32,166 bases of DNA from an uncultured Verrucomicrobiota bacterium (GCA_937872095.1 CALMNW010000036.1:1-32166); one strand, 5' to 3'; positions 8,996-17,261 are shown, counted from the stretch's first letter. The notes: generated from the letters alone by a model not told the origin. Made by a program: numbers and translations.

Positions 8996-10480
8996 CTAGA
9001 AATCGTAGGTAAACCCATAGATGGCCAGATGCTTTTCCTGGGCGCCGAAATCGTGGAAATTGGAGCTTTCCCGCGTGTATTCATAGGAAATGATCCGGCT
9101 CAGTTTCCGGGTCAGCGGCCGCACGTGGTTCAGCCCGACGGACACCATGGTGGTTTTTTCCGTCTCCGCGTTTTCCTCTTCCAACGGCGTGCTTTCCTCG
9201 TACGACGCGTTGAATTTCAGCGACAGGTTCTGGACCAGCAGATTGTTCCATCTGAAGTCGTACCCGTACGTCGTGGTCTTGGTCTCGGTGGTGGATCCGA
9301 ACGTGGCCTCCGGCTCTTGGGAAAAAGTCAAGGCGTGCCGGATATTGGGCCCCAATTGCTGTTCCAGCAGAAAGTCGTAGGTGAACGAAATCTCGTCGGT
9401 GTCGACCTCGCTTTTCCACGTGGCGCTGCCCGCCAGCCGGAACGATTTCGAAATCTGGAAGTCGTCGATCGCGGAAAGGGTGTGGACGGGCTCCCACGTC
9501 TTGACGACTTCGCCGGAATCCTGGGTTTCCTCTTCATACGCAAGGCCGAGCGAATAGCTCAATTGAGGATGACGCAGCAATTCGACGGGGATCGTCCCCC
9601 GCACGCCAAACGTCGTCGTGGTGTCTTCGTCCGTGGCGTCCGTTTTCTTCTCGACGGTGATGGTCCGCTCCCAATCGTAGTACAACCCGCCCCAGGAGAA
9701 CAAATTCAGCGTGGCGCCGGCGGCATAGCCCGTTTCTTCGGTTTCGTCGCCCGACAGAGTGAAAAGCGTAATGCTTTTATCCCAAGCGGCGTGAAGGATC
9801 AATTTGCTCAGGGGGGTCAGTTGCGCGCCGACGGAAAACACGGTCTCGTCGTTGTCCCCTTCCCAATATTTTTCAAGGTCGTGCCGCTCGCTGGTGAAGC
9901 CCGCGCGGGCATCCATCCGCAGTCCCCGGTAAAGCAGGCTGGCAAAACCGTTTTCCCGATGGGTCAAGGTCGGATCCCGGCCCACGCCTCCCGGCACGTA
10001 GGTTTCCGCGATGCTGTCCGCGGCATAATCGACGCCCGCCAGGCCGCCCAACGTCAGTCGCGGGCTGGCCGACTGAAACGCCAATTGGGCGTTGTACAGC
10101 GCGGTATCCAAGTCGTTGCGCGCGAAATAATCCTGATACGCGACGCCGGCATCCACGTTGTAGGTGGTCCGGGGCGCCGTCACCCAAGGAGCGGAGCGCA
10201 GCGTCAGTCCCGGCATCCAGTAGAAATCCGCTTTGTCGCGAAAAGGATCTTCTTCCTCGGGATAGGCATCGTCCACGTTGCTGTCGTACGCCACGTCCGT
10301 CTTGGCCTGCATGAACCAGTCGATCCCTCCCAGCCGGAAGGATTGCGCGAAGACGGAGCCCGGGACGAGAAGCCCGGCGAAGCACACCCAGGACAACAGG
10401 GGGAATGCGCCAGCCAGGCGCTTCCGGTCCGGACGGGTCGAAAAAGGCCTGCGCCCGTTCGCCTGGGTGCTGTTACGCAT
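8996..10480 (-). CDS. Outer-membrane beta-barrel protein of the polysaccharide export operon
   Basis: This 494-residue protein is predicted to be an integral outer-membrane beta-barrel. A long basic leader and hydrophobic core (about 21-45) end in a VFA/Q cleavage site. The mature part is made of many alternating strands separated by acidic and threonine-rich turns, and the chain ends in the aromatic Phe (YGFTYDF) typical of BAM substrates. It resembles the putative beta-barrel porin 2 (BBP2_2) and EpsL-like proteins of exopolysaccharide operons; this is judged by architecture, not by a search. The neighbours (OPX protein, BY-kinase) suggest it is the channel that takes the polymer across the outer membrane. 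The start is uncertain: ATG at 10480 has no clear ribosome-binding site, while a TTG at 10507 has GGGAG five bases upstream. Either start keeps the signal peptide. Confidence 0.82.
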   Translation of the reverse strand: MRNSTQANGRRPFSTRPDRKRLAGAFPLLSWVCFAGLLVPGSVFAQSFRLGGIDWFMQAKTDVAYDSNVDDAYPEEEDPFRDKADFYWMPGLTLRSAPWVTAPRTTYNVDAGVAYQDYFARNDLDTALYNAQLAFQSASPRLTLGGLAGVDYAADSIAETYVPGGVGRDPTLTHRENGFASLLYRGLRMDARAGFTSERHDLEKYWEGDNDETVFSVGAQLTPLSKLILHAAWDKSITLFTLSGDETEETGYAAGATLNLFSWGGLYYDWERTITVEKKTDATDEDTTTTFGVRGTIPVELLRHPQLSYSLGLAYEEETQDSGEVVKTWEPVHTLSAIDDFQISKSFRLAGSATWKSEVDTDEISFTYDFLLEQQLGPNIRHALTFSQEPEATFGSTTETKTTTYGYDFRWNNLLVQNLSLKFNASYEESTPLEEENAETEKTTMVSVGLNHVRPLTRKLSRIISYEYTRESSNFHDFGAQEKHLAIYGFTYDF

Positions 10481-10553
10481 GGTGCACGTGCCGTTGTCCG
10501 AACCCAAAAGCGCTCCCGGATAAACGGGCAACGCCTATGCGGACACGGTCAAC

Positions 10554-10901
10554 CTAGCGGGTACCCTTCCCCTCGCTGTAATCCAAAACGGCCATGATCG
10601 GCTTGCCGGTGAAATCGCCCGGTTCGCCCCACTGCACCACCTTGCCGTTCTTGAAATACACCCAATAGGTTTTCGGCGTCCACGTGAAGGCCGGCGGAAG
10701 ATATTCCCACACCTCGGTCCACTCTTCGTTTTCGTACACCTTGGCGGCGCGAATGGTGAACGGTTTGCCGATGGCTTCGCGGACCGCTTCCGGCTCCATG
10801 CCCAGCTGCAGCCTGTCCACGTTGACGTTCCAAGACGCGCAAGCGCTCAACCCAAGCGCCAACATCAATCCCGCCAGTAATCCTCTCGCTGTCCGCATCA
10901 T
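10554..10901 (-). CDS. Small BamE/SmpA-like lipoprotein
   Basis: This 115-residue lipoprotein has a signal peptide ending in the lipobox LSAC, with the lipidated Cys at 21, followed by Ala-Ser, which favours sorting to the outer membrane in enteric rules. The mature part starts LQLGMEPEAVREAIGKP, which fits the G-M-x-x-x-x-V-x-x-x-x-G-x-P signature of the SmpA/OmlA (BamE) fold. A beta region follows (EVWEYLPP, KTYWVYFKNGKVVQWGEP). Its role is unknown. It may be a periplasmic assembly or stabilising factor for the beta-barrel encoded 73 nt downstream, or an unrelated envelope lipoprotein. The first of two adjacent ATGs (10901) was chosen because AGGGAG lies about eight bases upstream. It is the first gene of the apparent operon. 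Confidence 0.8.
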   Translation of the reverse strand: MMRTARGLLAGLMLALGLSACASWNVNVDRLQLGMEPEAVREAIGKPFTIRAAKVYENEEWTEVWEYLPPAFTWTPKTYWVYFKNGKVVQWGEPGDFTGKPIMAVLDYSEGKGTR

Positions 10902-10957
10902 CGGTCTTCTCCCTGTTGTGGAAGTTTTGCCTCGGTCCAAATATGGAGAGGCAGTTT

Positions 10958-10976
10958 GCCACGGAACGCACGTGGC
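10958..10976. promoter_or_regulatory. Inverted repeat upstream of the polysaccharide operon
   Basis: GCCACG (10958-10963) and CGTGGC (10971-10976) form a perfect 6-bp dyad around a 7-base centre. It is 57 nt upstream of the lipoprotein start, in the 139-nt space that must hold the promoter of the operon running from 10901 to 149. The size and symmetry fit an operator or a short RNA stem. No convincing -35/-10 pair was found around it. Confidence 0.3.
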
Positions 10977-11008
10977 TGGCAAGCAAAACGAAAATCAATT
11001 GACAAATC

Positions 11009-11032
11009 GCCCCCCCCGCCCCGGGAGGGGGC
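11009..11032 (-). terminator. GC-rich hairpin after etfA
   Basis: Read on the minus strand, a stem with arms GCCCCC and GGGGGC (11027-11032 and 11009-11014) and further C/G pairing inside lies eight bases past the etfA stop codon. Only a weak T-rich stretch follows (GATTTGTC), so it may act as a Rho-independent terminator of low quality or only protect the 3' end. It separates the redox operon from the polysaccharide operon. Confidence 0.35.
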
Positions 11033-11040
11033 AAGCGAAG

Positions 11041-12231
11041 CTATTTCTTGAGGGCTTTGACCAGTTCCGGGACAACCTGGAACAGATCGCCCACGATGCC
11101 GACGTCCGCCACCCCGAAAATCGGGGCGTCCGGGTCCTTGTTGATGGCGATGATCGTATCGCTGCTGTTCATGCCCACCAGATGCTGGATCTGGCCGGAC
11201 ACGCCGCAGGCGACGTAGATCTTGGGCCGGACCGTCTTGCCCGTCTGGCCCACCTGGTGGAAGCTGGAAATCCAGCCCGCGTCCACGGCCGCGCGGCTGG
11301 CGCCGATCGCCGCCCCGCCCAGGGCTTCCGCCAGTTCGGCCAGCAGCTTGAAGTTTTCGGGACCGCCTACCCCGCGGCCGCCCGTCACGATGAACTCCGC
11401 CCCCGCCACGTTCACTTCGTTCTGCATGGCGTTGACGGTTTCCAGGACCTTCACGACCGGATCTTTCAGGTCCAGCTTTTCCGCGACCAGTTGGCCGGTC
11501 CGGCCCGCCGTCGGCGCCGGCTGCTTGAAGACCTTCGGGCGTACCGTCGCCATCTGCGGCCGATGGTCGGGGCAGACGATGCACGCCATGATGTTGCCGC
11601 CGAACGCCGGGCGCGTCTGCAGCAGCAGGCGCTTGTCGACGTCCACGCCCAGCTCGGTGCAGTCCGCCGTCAGGCCGGCGTTCACCTGGATCGCCACGCG
11701 GGCGATGAAGCCCCGGCCCATGCTCGTCGCGCCGGCCAGCACCACCTCGGGCTTGTACTTCTTGATCAAGGCGCTCATCGCCTCGGAATACGGCTCGGCC
11801 GTGTATTTTTCCAGCGCCGGGTGGTCCACCACGTAGACCTTGTCCGCGCCGTGCTCGAACAGCGTCGCCGCGCAATTCCCGATCTGGTGGCCCAGCAGGA
11901 CGGCGCAGAGTTCGACGCCCAGCTTGTCGGCCAGCACGCGGCCCTCGCCCAGCAGTTCGTACGCCACTTCCTGGACCTTCCCGCCGCGCTGCTCCGCGAA
12001 GACCCACAGGCCGCGGAACGCGTCCAGCGCGGCCGCATCGGCCTTCTTCTCGGCCACTTCCATCGACAGCGCACCCACCGGGCAGGTCTCGAGGCACGCG
12101 CCGCACGCCGTGCAGGCTTCGTTGACTTCCACCTTGCCGTCCGCGGCCCGCTGCGCCAGCGCGCAGAACGGACACACCGCCACGCACGCCCCGCAGCCCG
12201 TGCACAGATCCAAATCGATTTTCAGGCCCAT
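11041..12231 (-). CDS. etfA: Electron transfer flavoprotein alpha subunit with N-terminal two-cluster ferredoxin domain
   Basis: This 396-residue protein joins a bacterial 2[4Fe-4S] ferredoxin domain (clusters C10-C13-C16-C20 and C40-C43-C46-C50) to a complete EtfA (about 65-396). The FAD-binding C-terminal part contains [27 protein letters not shown] and [11 protein letters not shown], all typical. Ordinary EtfA proteins are about 310-330 residues; the extra N-terminal iron-sulfur domain is known from some anaerobe ETFs such as CarE of the caffeyl-CoA reductase complex and LctC of the lactate dehydrogenase complex, which bifurcate or confurcate electrons. That suggests, but does not prove, exchange of electrons with ferredoxin here. 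The ATG at 12231 places the first cluster at residue 10. It follows etfB by 14 nt and is the last gene of its operon. Confidence 0.93.
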   Translation of the reverse strand: MGLKIDLDLCTGCGACVAVCPFCALAQRAADGKVEVNEACTACGACLETCPVGALSMEVAEKKADAAALDAFRGLWVFAEQRGGKVQEVAYELLGEGRVLADKLGVELCAVLLGHQIGNCAATLFEHGADKVYVVDHPALEKYTAEPYSEAMSALIKKYKPEVVLAGATSMGRGFIARVAIQVNAGLTADCTELGVDVDKRLLLQTRPAFGGNIMACIVCPDHRPQMATVRPKVFKQPAPTAGRTGQLVAEKLDLKDPVVKVLETVNAMQNEVNVAGAEFIVTGGRGVGGPENFKLLAELAEALGGAAIGASRAAVDAGWISSFHQVGQTGKTVRPKIYVACGVSGQIQHLVGMNSSDTIIAINKDPDAPIFGVADVGIVGDLFQVVPELVKALKK

Positions 12232-12245
12232 GTCCGCGCTCCTTC

Positions 12246-13034
12246 TCAGATCAGTTTCCGCTCGCGGAGCAGGTCCGCCAGCCGCTGCGCCAGGACGGCG
12301 GGCTCCTCGCCCTGCCACTTCACCCCGCCCGTCTTGGGCGGCGGCGAGAAAATCTTCACCACGCGCGTCGGCGAGGCGTTCAACCCCAACTTGGCCGGAT
12401 CGGCCCCCACCGCTTCGGCCGTCATCGGCGCGATGACCAGCTTTTTGGCCGCCATCTTGCCGCGCAGCGACGCCATCCGGGGCACGTTGGCCTCCTTCAG
12501 CACCGTCAGCGCGCAGGGCAACGCGACGTCCAGCTTCTCGTAGCCGTCTTCGAAATTCCGTTCCACGACGGCCTTGCCGTCGGCAACCTCGATCTTGCGG
12601 GCGTAGGCGACGCAGGGGATGCCCAGCCAGTCGGCCACGCCCGGCCCCACCTGCGCGGTGTCGCCGTCGATGGCCTGCTTGCCGAACAGCACCAGGTCCG
12701 CCGGCTCCATTTTCCGGATCGCCGTGGAGAGCGCGTAGCTCGTCGCCCAGGTGTCCGACCCCGCGAAGGCCCGGTCGCACAGCAGGACCACCGCGTCCGC
12801 GCCGCGGCCGACGGCTTCCTTCAGGACTTCCGCCGCCTGCGGCGGGCCCATGGTCAGCACCGTCACTTTCGTGCCGGGGTGCTTTTCCTTCAGCTGCAGC
12901 GCCATCTCCAGCGCGTTTTCGTCGAACGGATTCAGGATGGATTCGACCCCGTCGCGCACCAGCGTGTTGGTTTCGGGATTGATCCGGACCTGCGTGGTGT
13001 TGGGAACCTGCTTGACGCAAACGACAATGTGCAT
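12246..13034 (-). CDS. etfB: Electron transfer flavoprotein beta subunit
   Basis: This 262-residue cytoplasmic protein is EtfB, partner of the ferredoxin-EtfA encoded next. Family features are the N-terminal VVCVKQVPNT, the NPFDENALEMAL segment, the nucleotide-binding DGDTAQVGPGVADWLG and the late VPRMASLRGKMAAKK recognition-loop region that contacts acyl-CoA dehydrogenases. In bifurcating ETFs this subunit carries the extra FAD that reacts with NADH; whether the needed residues are all present needs a structure-based alignment. The start at 13034 has an excellent GGAGGAG ribosome-binding site six bases upstream. It sits 67 nt after the acyl-CoA dehydrogenase gene, a bcd-etfBA-like order seen in fermentative anaerobes. 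Confidence 0.94.
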   Translation of the reverse strand: MHIVVCVKQVPNTTQVRINPETNTLVRDGVESILNPFDENALEMALQLKEKHPGTKVTVLTMGPPQAAEVLKEAVGRGADAVVLLCDRAFAGSDTWATSYALSTAIRKMEPADLVLFGKQAIDGDTAQVGPGVADWLGIPCVAYARKIEVADGKAVVERNFEDGYEKLDVALPCALTVLKEANVPRMASLRGKMAAKKLVIAPMTAEAVGADPAKLGLNASPTRVVKIFSPPPKTGGVKWQGEEPAVLAQRLADLLRERKLI

Positions 13035-13101
13035 CTCGATCTCCTCCGGCCGGAGACGTCCGTCCCCGGCCGCGTCCTTCGTTCGAACCCGGCCAGCCGC
13101 C

Positions 13102-14277
13102 CTACTTCTTGGCGACCGCGCCGTATTCCTTGTTCAGCGCCAGCCCGATGATGTCGCGCTGGATCTGGTTGGTGCCTTCGTAGATCTGCAGGATCTTCGC
13201 GTCGCGCATCATCTTCTCGACGGGATATTCCTTCATGTAGCCGTAGCCGCCGAACACCTGCACGGCGTCCGTCGTCACCTGCATCGCGACGTCCGAGGCA
13301 TAGACCTTGCACATCGCCGAGAACTTCGAATAATCTTTCGCGCCGCGGTCGATGGATTGGACCGTCGCGTAGGTCAGCGCCCGGGCCGTCTCGACCTTCG
13401 TGGCCATGTCCGCCAGCATCCAGCTCAGGCCCTGGTTGGCGATGATCGGCTTGCCGAACTGCTCGCGCACCTTCGCGTAGAGGACCGCTTCGTCCAGCGC
13501 GCCCTGCGCCAACCCCACCGCCTGCGCCGCGATGCCCGGCCGCGACACGTCGAACGTCTTCATCGCCCAGATGAAGCCCGTGCCTTCGCGCCCGATCAGG
13601 TTCGCCGCCGGCACTTCGCAATCCTCGAAAATCAGCTCGCGCGTCGCGCTCGCCCGGATGCCCAGCTTGTTTTCCTTCTTGCCGAATTTAAAGCCCGGCG
13701 TGCCCTTTTCGACGATGAAGCAGCTCACGCCGCGCGCGCCGCGGTTCTTGTCCGTCACCGCGAACACGGTGTAGATGTCGGCCTCGCCGCCGTTGGTGAT
13801 CCACTGCTTGGTGCCGTTGAGGACGTACTTGTCGCCCTTCTTGACGGCCGTCGTGCGGATCGAGCCCGCGTCGGAGCCCGCGTTGGGTTCCGTCAGCGCG
13901 TAGGCCGCCCATTTTTCGCCGCTGGCCAGCGGGGGCAGGAACTTCTTCTTCTGCTCGTCGCTCGCGCCGATCAGGATCGGGTCCGCGCCCAGACCGTTCG
14001 CCGCGAAGGAGACCGACACGCCGATGCAGATCCGGCTCAGTTCTTCCACCGCGATCAGGTTCGGCATGCTGTCGCCCTCGAACGTCCCGCCGTATTCCGC
14101 CGGGATGTACAGGCCCATCAGATCCATCTTGCCGAGTTCCCGCAGGATTTCCGTCGGGAAATGCCCCGTTTCGTCCAATTCCGCCCGCACGGGTTTCACG
14201 CGCGACTCCGCGAATTCCCGCACCATGGCGCGGATTTCCAGCGCCAGTTCCGACAGCCCGTAGTTCAATTCAGACAT
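13102..14277 (-). CDS. Acyl-CoA dehydrogenase (short- or branched-chain type)
   Basis: This 391-residue flavoenzyme oxidises an acyl-CoA to the 2,3-enoyl-CoA, or does the reverse in fermentative complexes. The N-terminal helical domain, the middle beta domain with YALTEPNAGSDAGS and WITNGG, and the C-terminal helical domain with REQFGKPI and QVFGGYGYMKEYPVEKMMRDAK are all intact. The catalytic base is Glu367 in IYEGTNQIQRD, the position used by butyryl-, short-chain and 2-methylacyl-CoA dehydrogenases. (Isovaleryl- and long-chain enzymes place it elsewhere.) The ATG at 14277 has AAGGAG five bases upstream. It is followed by etfB and ferredoxin-etfA, its likely electron partners, and preceded by VOR genes that could supply an acyl-CoA. 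The exact substrate is not readable from sequence. Confidence 0.93.
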   Translation of the reverse strand: MSELNYGLSELALEIRAMVREFAESRVKPVRAELDETGHFPTEILRELGKMDLMGLYIPAEYGGTFEGDSMPNLIAVEELSRICIGVSVSFAANGLGADPILIGASDEQKKKFLPPLASGEKWAAYALTEPNAGSDAGSIRTTAVKKGDKYVLNGTKQWITNGGEADIYTVFAVTDKNRGARGVSCFIVEKGTPGFKFGKKENKLGIRASATRELIFEDCEVPAANLIGREGTGFIWAMKTFDVSRPGIAAQAVGLAQGALDEAVLYAKVREQFGKPIIANQGLSWMLADMATKVETARALTYATVQSIDRGAKDYSKFSAMCKVYASDVAMQVTTDAVQVFGGYGYMKEYPVEKMMRDAKILQIYEGTNQIQRDIIGLALNKEYGAVAKK

Positions 14278-14306
14278 TGCTCGCTCCTTGCTTGCGATTA
14301 CGCCCC

Positions 14307-14347
14307 AAAAAAAGGCATTGGCCGCCTGTTATGCCAGCTTGGCGGCC
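14307..14347 (-). terminator. Hairpin with T7 tract between VOR and acyl-CoA dehydrogenase genes
   Basis: On the minus strand the arms GGCCGCC (14341-14347) and GGCGGCC (14320-14326) form a 7-bp GC stem. Six bases later comes a run of seven T (14307-14313). It lies 56 nt past the stop codon of the VOR fusion gene and 30 nt before the acyl-CoA dehydrogenase start. It could be a full terminator or an attenuator that lowers the level of the downstream genes. A weak promoter-like pair (TTGCAT at 14351-14356, CATAAC at 14328-14333, 17 apart, minus strand) overlaps it. Confidence 0.5.
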
Positions 14348-14402
14348 GCGATGCAACCCAAAGAAAAGCGTTCCACGCGGTTTTTCCCGCGCGGGCCGCG
14401 GA

Positions 14403-15824
14403 CTACGGCATCTGCTTCTCGCCCCACTGCCGGGCCAGCTCGAAAACGGCCTCGTTCTGCGCCACGATCTTCTTCTGGCCGGCGAAATTGGCCGCGATGG
14501 CGTCGCGGTAGGCCGCGTCGGGCAAACCAAGTCCCCCCAGCGCCGCAAGCACGCCGACCATGGCCACGTTCGCGGCGCGCGGGTTGCCGCCCTCCTTCGC
14601 CAGTTCCAGCGCCGGCACCGCCAGCGCCCGCACGCCCGCCGGCGCCGGAAATTCGCCGATCGCCGCGTTGTACAGCAACCAGCCGCCCGGCTTCACCTCG
14701 CCCGCGAATTTCTCCAGGGAGGGCCGGTTCATCGCCACCAGCACGTCGGCGGCGGTCACCATCGGCGTGCCGATGGGCTGGCCCGAGATCACGACCCCGC
14801 AGTTGGCCGTCCCGCCCCGCTGCTCGGGACCGTAGGACGGATACCACGACGTGAACTTCCCGGCGGCGCAAGCCGCGCGCGCCAGGATCACGCCCATGCT
14901 CAGGACGCCCTGCCCGCCGAACCCCGCCATCTTCACGTTGAGCGTCGGCGCCGCCGGGTCGAGCTGCGCGTCCGGCGCGCGGTCGACGTCGAGGCGCAGC
15001 AGCTTGTCCAGCGTCTCTTTGCGGTAATCGCTCTCCGCGCGCACGAGCGGCGCGACTTCGGCCGACCGGTCGCGCAAAACGCCCAGCGGGAATTCCGGTT
15101 CCATCTGCTCGGCAACGAACCGGGTCGCGGCTTCCACGTTCATCTTCTGGTTCGTCGGGCACGCCATCAGCACCTCGACGAACGCGTAGCCCTTGCCGTC
15201 CCGCTGGATTTCCAGCGCTTTGCGGATCGCCTGCCGGGCCTGCTTGAGCTTGGCCATGTTCGAGAACGAGACGCGCGCGATATAGATCGGCGCCCGCAAC
15301 TGGCTGATCAATTCCGCCATGTGCAGCGGATAGCCCGTCAGCAACGGGTCGCGGCCGTCGGGCGAAGTCTCCGTCTTCTCGCCCACGAGCGTCGTCGGCG
15401 CCATCTGGCCGCCGGTCATCCCGTAGACCGTGTTGTTCACGAAGAACACCGCCAGCTTCTCGCCGCGGTTCGCCGCCTGCAGCGTCTCGTTCAGGCCGAT
15501 GGACGCCAGATCGCCGTCGCCCTGGTACGAAACCACCACCGCATCGTTCTTCGTGCGCGAAATCCCGGTGCCCACCGCCGCCGCGCGGCCGTGCGCCACC
15601 TGGACGTTGCCCGTGTCGAAATAGTAGTACGCGAACACCGAACAGCCCACCGGGCTGATCACGATCGTCCGGTCCTGCAGGTCCATGTCCGCGAGCGCCT
15701 CGCCGATCAGCTTGTGCAGCACGCCGTGTTCGCAGCCGGGGCAGTAATGCGTCGCCGTCAGCGCCGAACCGCCCTTGCGCGGGAAGGTCTTGTAGAGGCC
15801 CCGGGTCTGGATCACCTTTTCCAT
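14403..15824 (-). CDS. 2-oxoacid:ferredoxin oxidoreductase, beta (TPP) and gamma subunits fused
   Basis: This 473-residue protein joins two subunits that are usually separate. Residues 1 to about 240 are the thiamine-diphosphate beta subunit: HYCPGCEHG (26-34), the TPP/Mg motif SYQGDGD (99-105) with NN at 130-131, and [13 protein letters not shown] (134-146), a stretch typical of VOR/KOR enzymes. After a linker (about 250-290), residues 295-473 are the gamma domain with MAGFGGQGV (299-307) and YGPEQRGG (331-338). The enzyme would convert a 2-oxoacid plus CoA to acyl-CoA, CO2 and reduced ferredoxin. The gene follows the alpha subunit by 16 nt. The fusion fixes beta and gamma in a 1:1 ratio. 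The alpha chain looks most like VorB, so a branched-chain 2-oxoacid is the favoured substrate; 2-oxoglutarate is the main alternative. Confidence 0.92.
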   Translation of the reverse strand: MEKVIQTRGLYKTFPRKGGSALTATHYCPGCEHGVLHKLIGEALADMDLQDRTIVISPVGCSVFAYYYFDTGNVQVAHGRAAAVGTGISRTKNDAVVVSYQGDGDLASIGLNETLQAANRGEKLAVFFVNNTVYGMTGGQMAPTTLVGEKTETSPDGRDPLLTGYPLHMAELISQLRAPIYIARVSFSNMAKLKQARQAIRKALEIQRDGKGYAFVEVLMACPTNQKMNVEAATRFVAEQMEPEFPLGVLRDRSAEVAPLVRAESDYRKETLDKLLRLDVDRAPDAQLDPAAPTLNVKMAGFGGQGVLSMGVILARAACAAGKFTSWYPSYGPEQRGGTANCGVVISGQPIGTPMVTAADVLVAMNRPSLEKFAGEVKPGGWLLYNAAIGEFPAPAGVRALAVPALELAKEGGNPRAANVAMVGVLAALGGLGLPDAAYRDAIAANFAGQKKIVAQNEAVFELARQWGEKQMP

Positions 15825-15840
15825 CGCTCGCTCTCCTGCC

Positions 15841-16899
15841 TCAAGCCGGTTTCGCCGTTTCGCGGATTTTCGTCTGGATCGCGTCCTGCGTCACGAGATT
15901 GCCGCCGAGCCGGTAGACCAGATGCACGGGACACCGGCATTCGATCGCCAGCTTCACGTCGTCGCGCATCTGCCCGTTGCTCATTTCCACGCAAATCAAC
16001 TGTTTTCCGCCTTTCGCCACGAAGGCGTTCAGCGCGTCTTGCGGGAACGGGAAGAGCGTCTTGGGCCGGAAGAGACCGACCTTGAAGCCTTCCTGCCGCG
16101 CCGCGTCCACCGCGCCCTGCGCGATGCGCGCGCTGATGCCGTAGGCCACCAAGGCGACGTCCGCGTCGTCCATCCGGTAGCTTTCGGAATCCTGCTCCGC
16201 CGCCGCGACCGCCGCGTATTTCGCCTGCAGCTCGTGGTTGAACGCCTCCTGCTGGTCGAAGTTGAGGAAGATCGACGTCACCACGTTCGGCCGCGTGGCC
16301 GCCGTGCCGTCCACCGCCCAGCTTTCGTCCGTGACCGGCGCGACGCTCGTTTCCGGAAACCGCAGCGGCTCGATCATCTGGCCCAGCACGCCGTCGGCCA
16401 GCACGTAGACGACCATCCGCCATTTGCTCGCCAGTTCGAAGGCCTTGAACGTGAAGTCGCACATTTCCTGCACGCTGGCCGGCGCCAGCACGATCGTCCG
16501 GTAGTTGCCGTGGCCCCCGCCCTTGACCACCTGGTTGTAGTCGCCCTGCTCGGGCCCGATGTTCCCCAAGCCCGGCCCCGCCCGCATGACGTCGACGATC
16601 ACCGCCGGCAGCTGCGCGCCCGACAGGTAGGAAATCCCCTCCTGCTTCAGGCTGATGCCCGGCCCCGACGACGCCGTCATCGCGCGCCGGCCCGTCGTAG
16701 CCGCGCCGAATACCATGTTGATCGCGGCTTCTTCGCTCTCCGCCTGCACCATGCGGCGCCCCGCCGGCGGAAATTTCTTGGCCGCCTCGTGCAGGATCTC
16801 GCTCGCCGGCGTGATGGGATATCCGAAAAAGCTGTCGCAGCCCGCGTAGAGCGCGCCGATGATGACCGCCGTGTTGCCCTTGACCAATTGCGTCGCCAT
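15841..16899 (-). CDS. vorB: 2-oxoacid:ferredoxin oxidoreductase alpha subunit (VorB-like)
   Basis: This 352-residue protein is the alpha subunit, carrying the pyrimidine-binding and C-terminal transketolase-like domains of a cytoplasmic ferredoxin-reducing 2-oxoacid dehydrogenase. [46 protein letters not shown] and the [20 protein letters not shown] block are the family hallmarks and look closest to 2-oxoisovalerate (3-methyl-2-oxobutanoate) oxidoreductase VorB as I know it. KorA is the main alternative. Length is normal for this type, without the extra N-terminal gamma domain found in some KorA proteins, which fits gamma being fused to beta instead. The ATG at 16899 lies two bases after the stop of the ferredoxin subunit gene. 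Confidence 0.9.
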   Translation of the reverse strand: MATQLVKGNTAVIIGALYAGCDSFFGYPITPASEILHEAAKKFPPAGRRMVQAESEEAAINMVFGAATTGRRAMTASSGPGISLKQEGISYLSGAQLPAVIVDVMRAGPGLGNIGPEQGDYNQVVKGGGHGNYRTIVLAPASVQEMCDFTFKAFELASKWRMVVYVLADGVLGQMIEPLRFPETSVAPVTDESWAVDGTAATRPNVVTSIFLNFDQQEAFNHELQAKYAAVAAAEQDSESYRMDDADVALVAYGISARIAQGAVDAARQEGFKVGLFRPKTLFPFPQDALNAFVAKGGKQLICVEMSNGQMRDDVKLAIECRCPVHLVYRLGGNLVTQDAIQTKIRETAKPA

Positions 16900-16901
16900 G
16901 G

Positions 16902-17150
16902 CTACCGGCCCTCCTTCGCGACCACGTGCACGGCGATCGCATTCGGTTCGGGGCAGACGTAGAAGCAGTTCAGGCAGCCGATGCAGCCGGCGCCGGCGTA
17001 CTTCGCGAAGACGTAGCCCCGCGCGTTCAGTTCCGCCCCCAGCGCGATCACCTTTTTCGGGCATGCCGCGATGCAGCGCCCGCAGGCCTTGCATTCCAGC
17101 GGATCGATCGCCGGATACGGGAGGTTGAACTCGTTCGCTTGCTCGCTCAT
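16902..17150 (-). CDS. vorC: Ferredoxin-type delta subunit of the 2-oxoacid oxidoreductase
   Basis: This 82-residue protein holds two [4Fe-4S] clusters, with ligands C20-C23-C26-C30 and C56-C59-C62-C66. A longer-than-usual 25-residue link between the motifs is typical of VOR/KOR delta subunits rather than free ferredoxins. It carries electrons from the TPP site to external ferredoxin. It is the first gene of the vorC-vorB-vorA operon. GGAG lies seven bases before the ATG at 17150, and a plausible promoter is at 17183-17211. Confidence 0.92.
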   Translation of the reverse strand: MSEQANEFNLPYPAIDPLECKACGRCIAACPKKVIALGAELNARGYVFAKYAGAGCIGCLNCFYVCPEPNAIAVHVVAKEGR

Positions 17151-17182
17151 GTCGTTGCTCCAAAGTGCCGCAAAATCGGTTG

Positions 17183-17211
17183 AATCTACCCCATCCGCCC
17201 CCCCCGTTCAA
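17183..17211 (-). promoter_or_regulatory. Predicted sigma70-type promoter of the vor operon
   Basis: On the minus strand TTGAAC (17206-17211) and TAGATT (17183-17188) are 17 bases apart, each matching four of six consensus positions. The expected transcript start gives a leader of about 25 nt before vorC. The preceding pot operon ends in a strong terminator at 17277-17340, so a promoter is needed in this stretch. The spacer contains a run of eight C on the plus strand. Confidence 0.4.
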
Positions 17212-17261
17212 TCCGATTCTCCGCCCCGGCACGGAACGCGCCGACCGCCCGAAACTACCGC

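Noticed and set aside
7631-10597. A 988-codon plus-strand open frame opposite the exporter and beta-barrel genes
   Set aside because: It spans two well-supported minus-strand genes, and its translation has no signal, motif or plausible start site; it is a GC-bias shadow.
17160-17261. C8 tract and GC-rich gap as a possible small gene or RNA
   Set aside because: No start codon with a ribosome-binding site and no stable structure apart from the promoter-like pair already listed.
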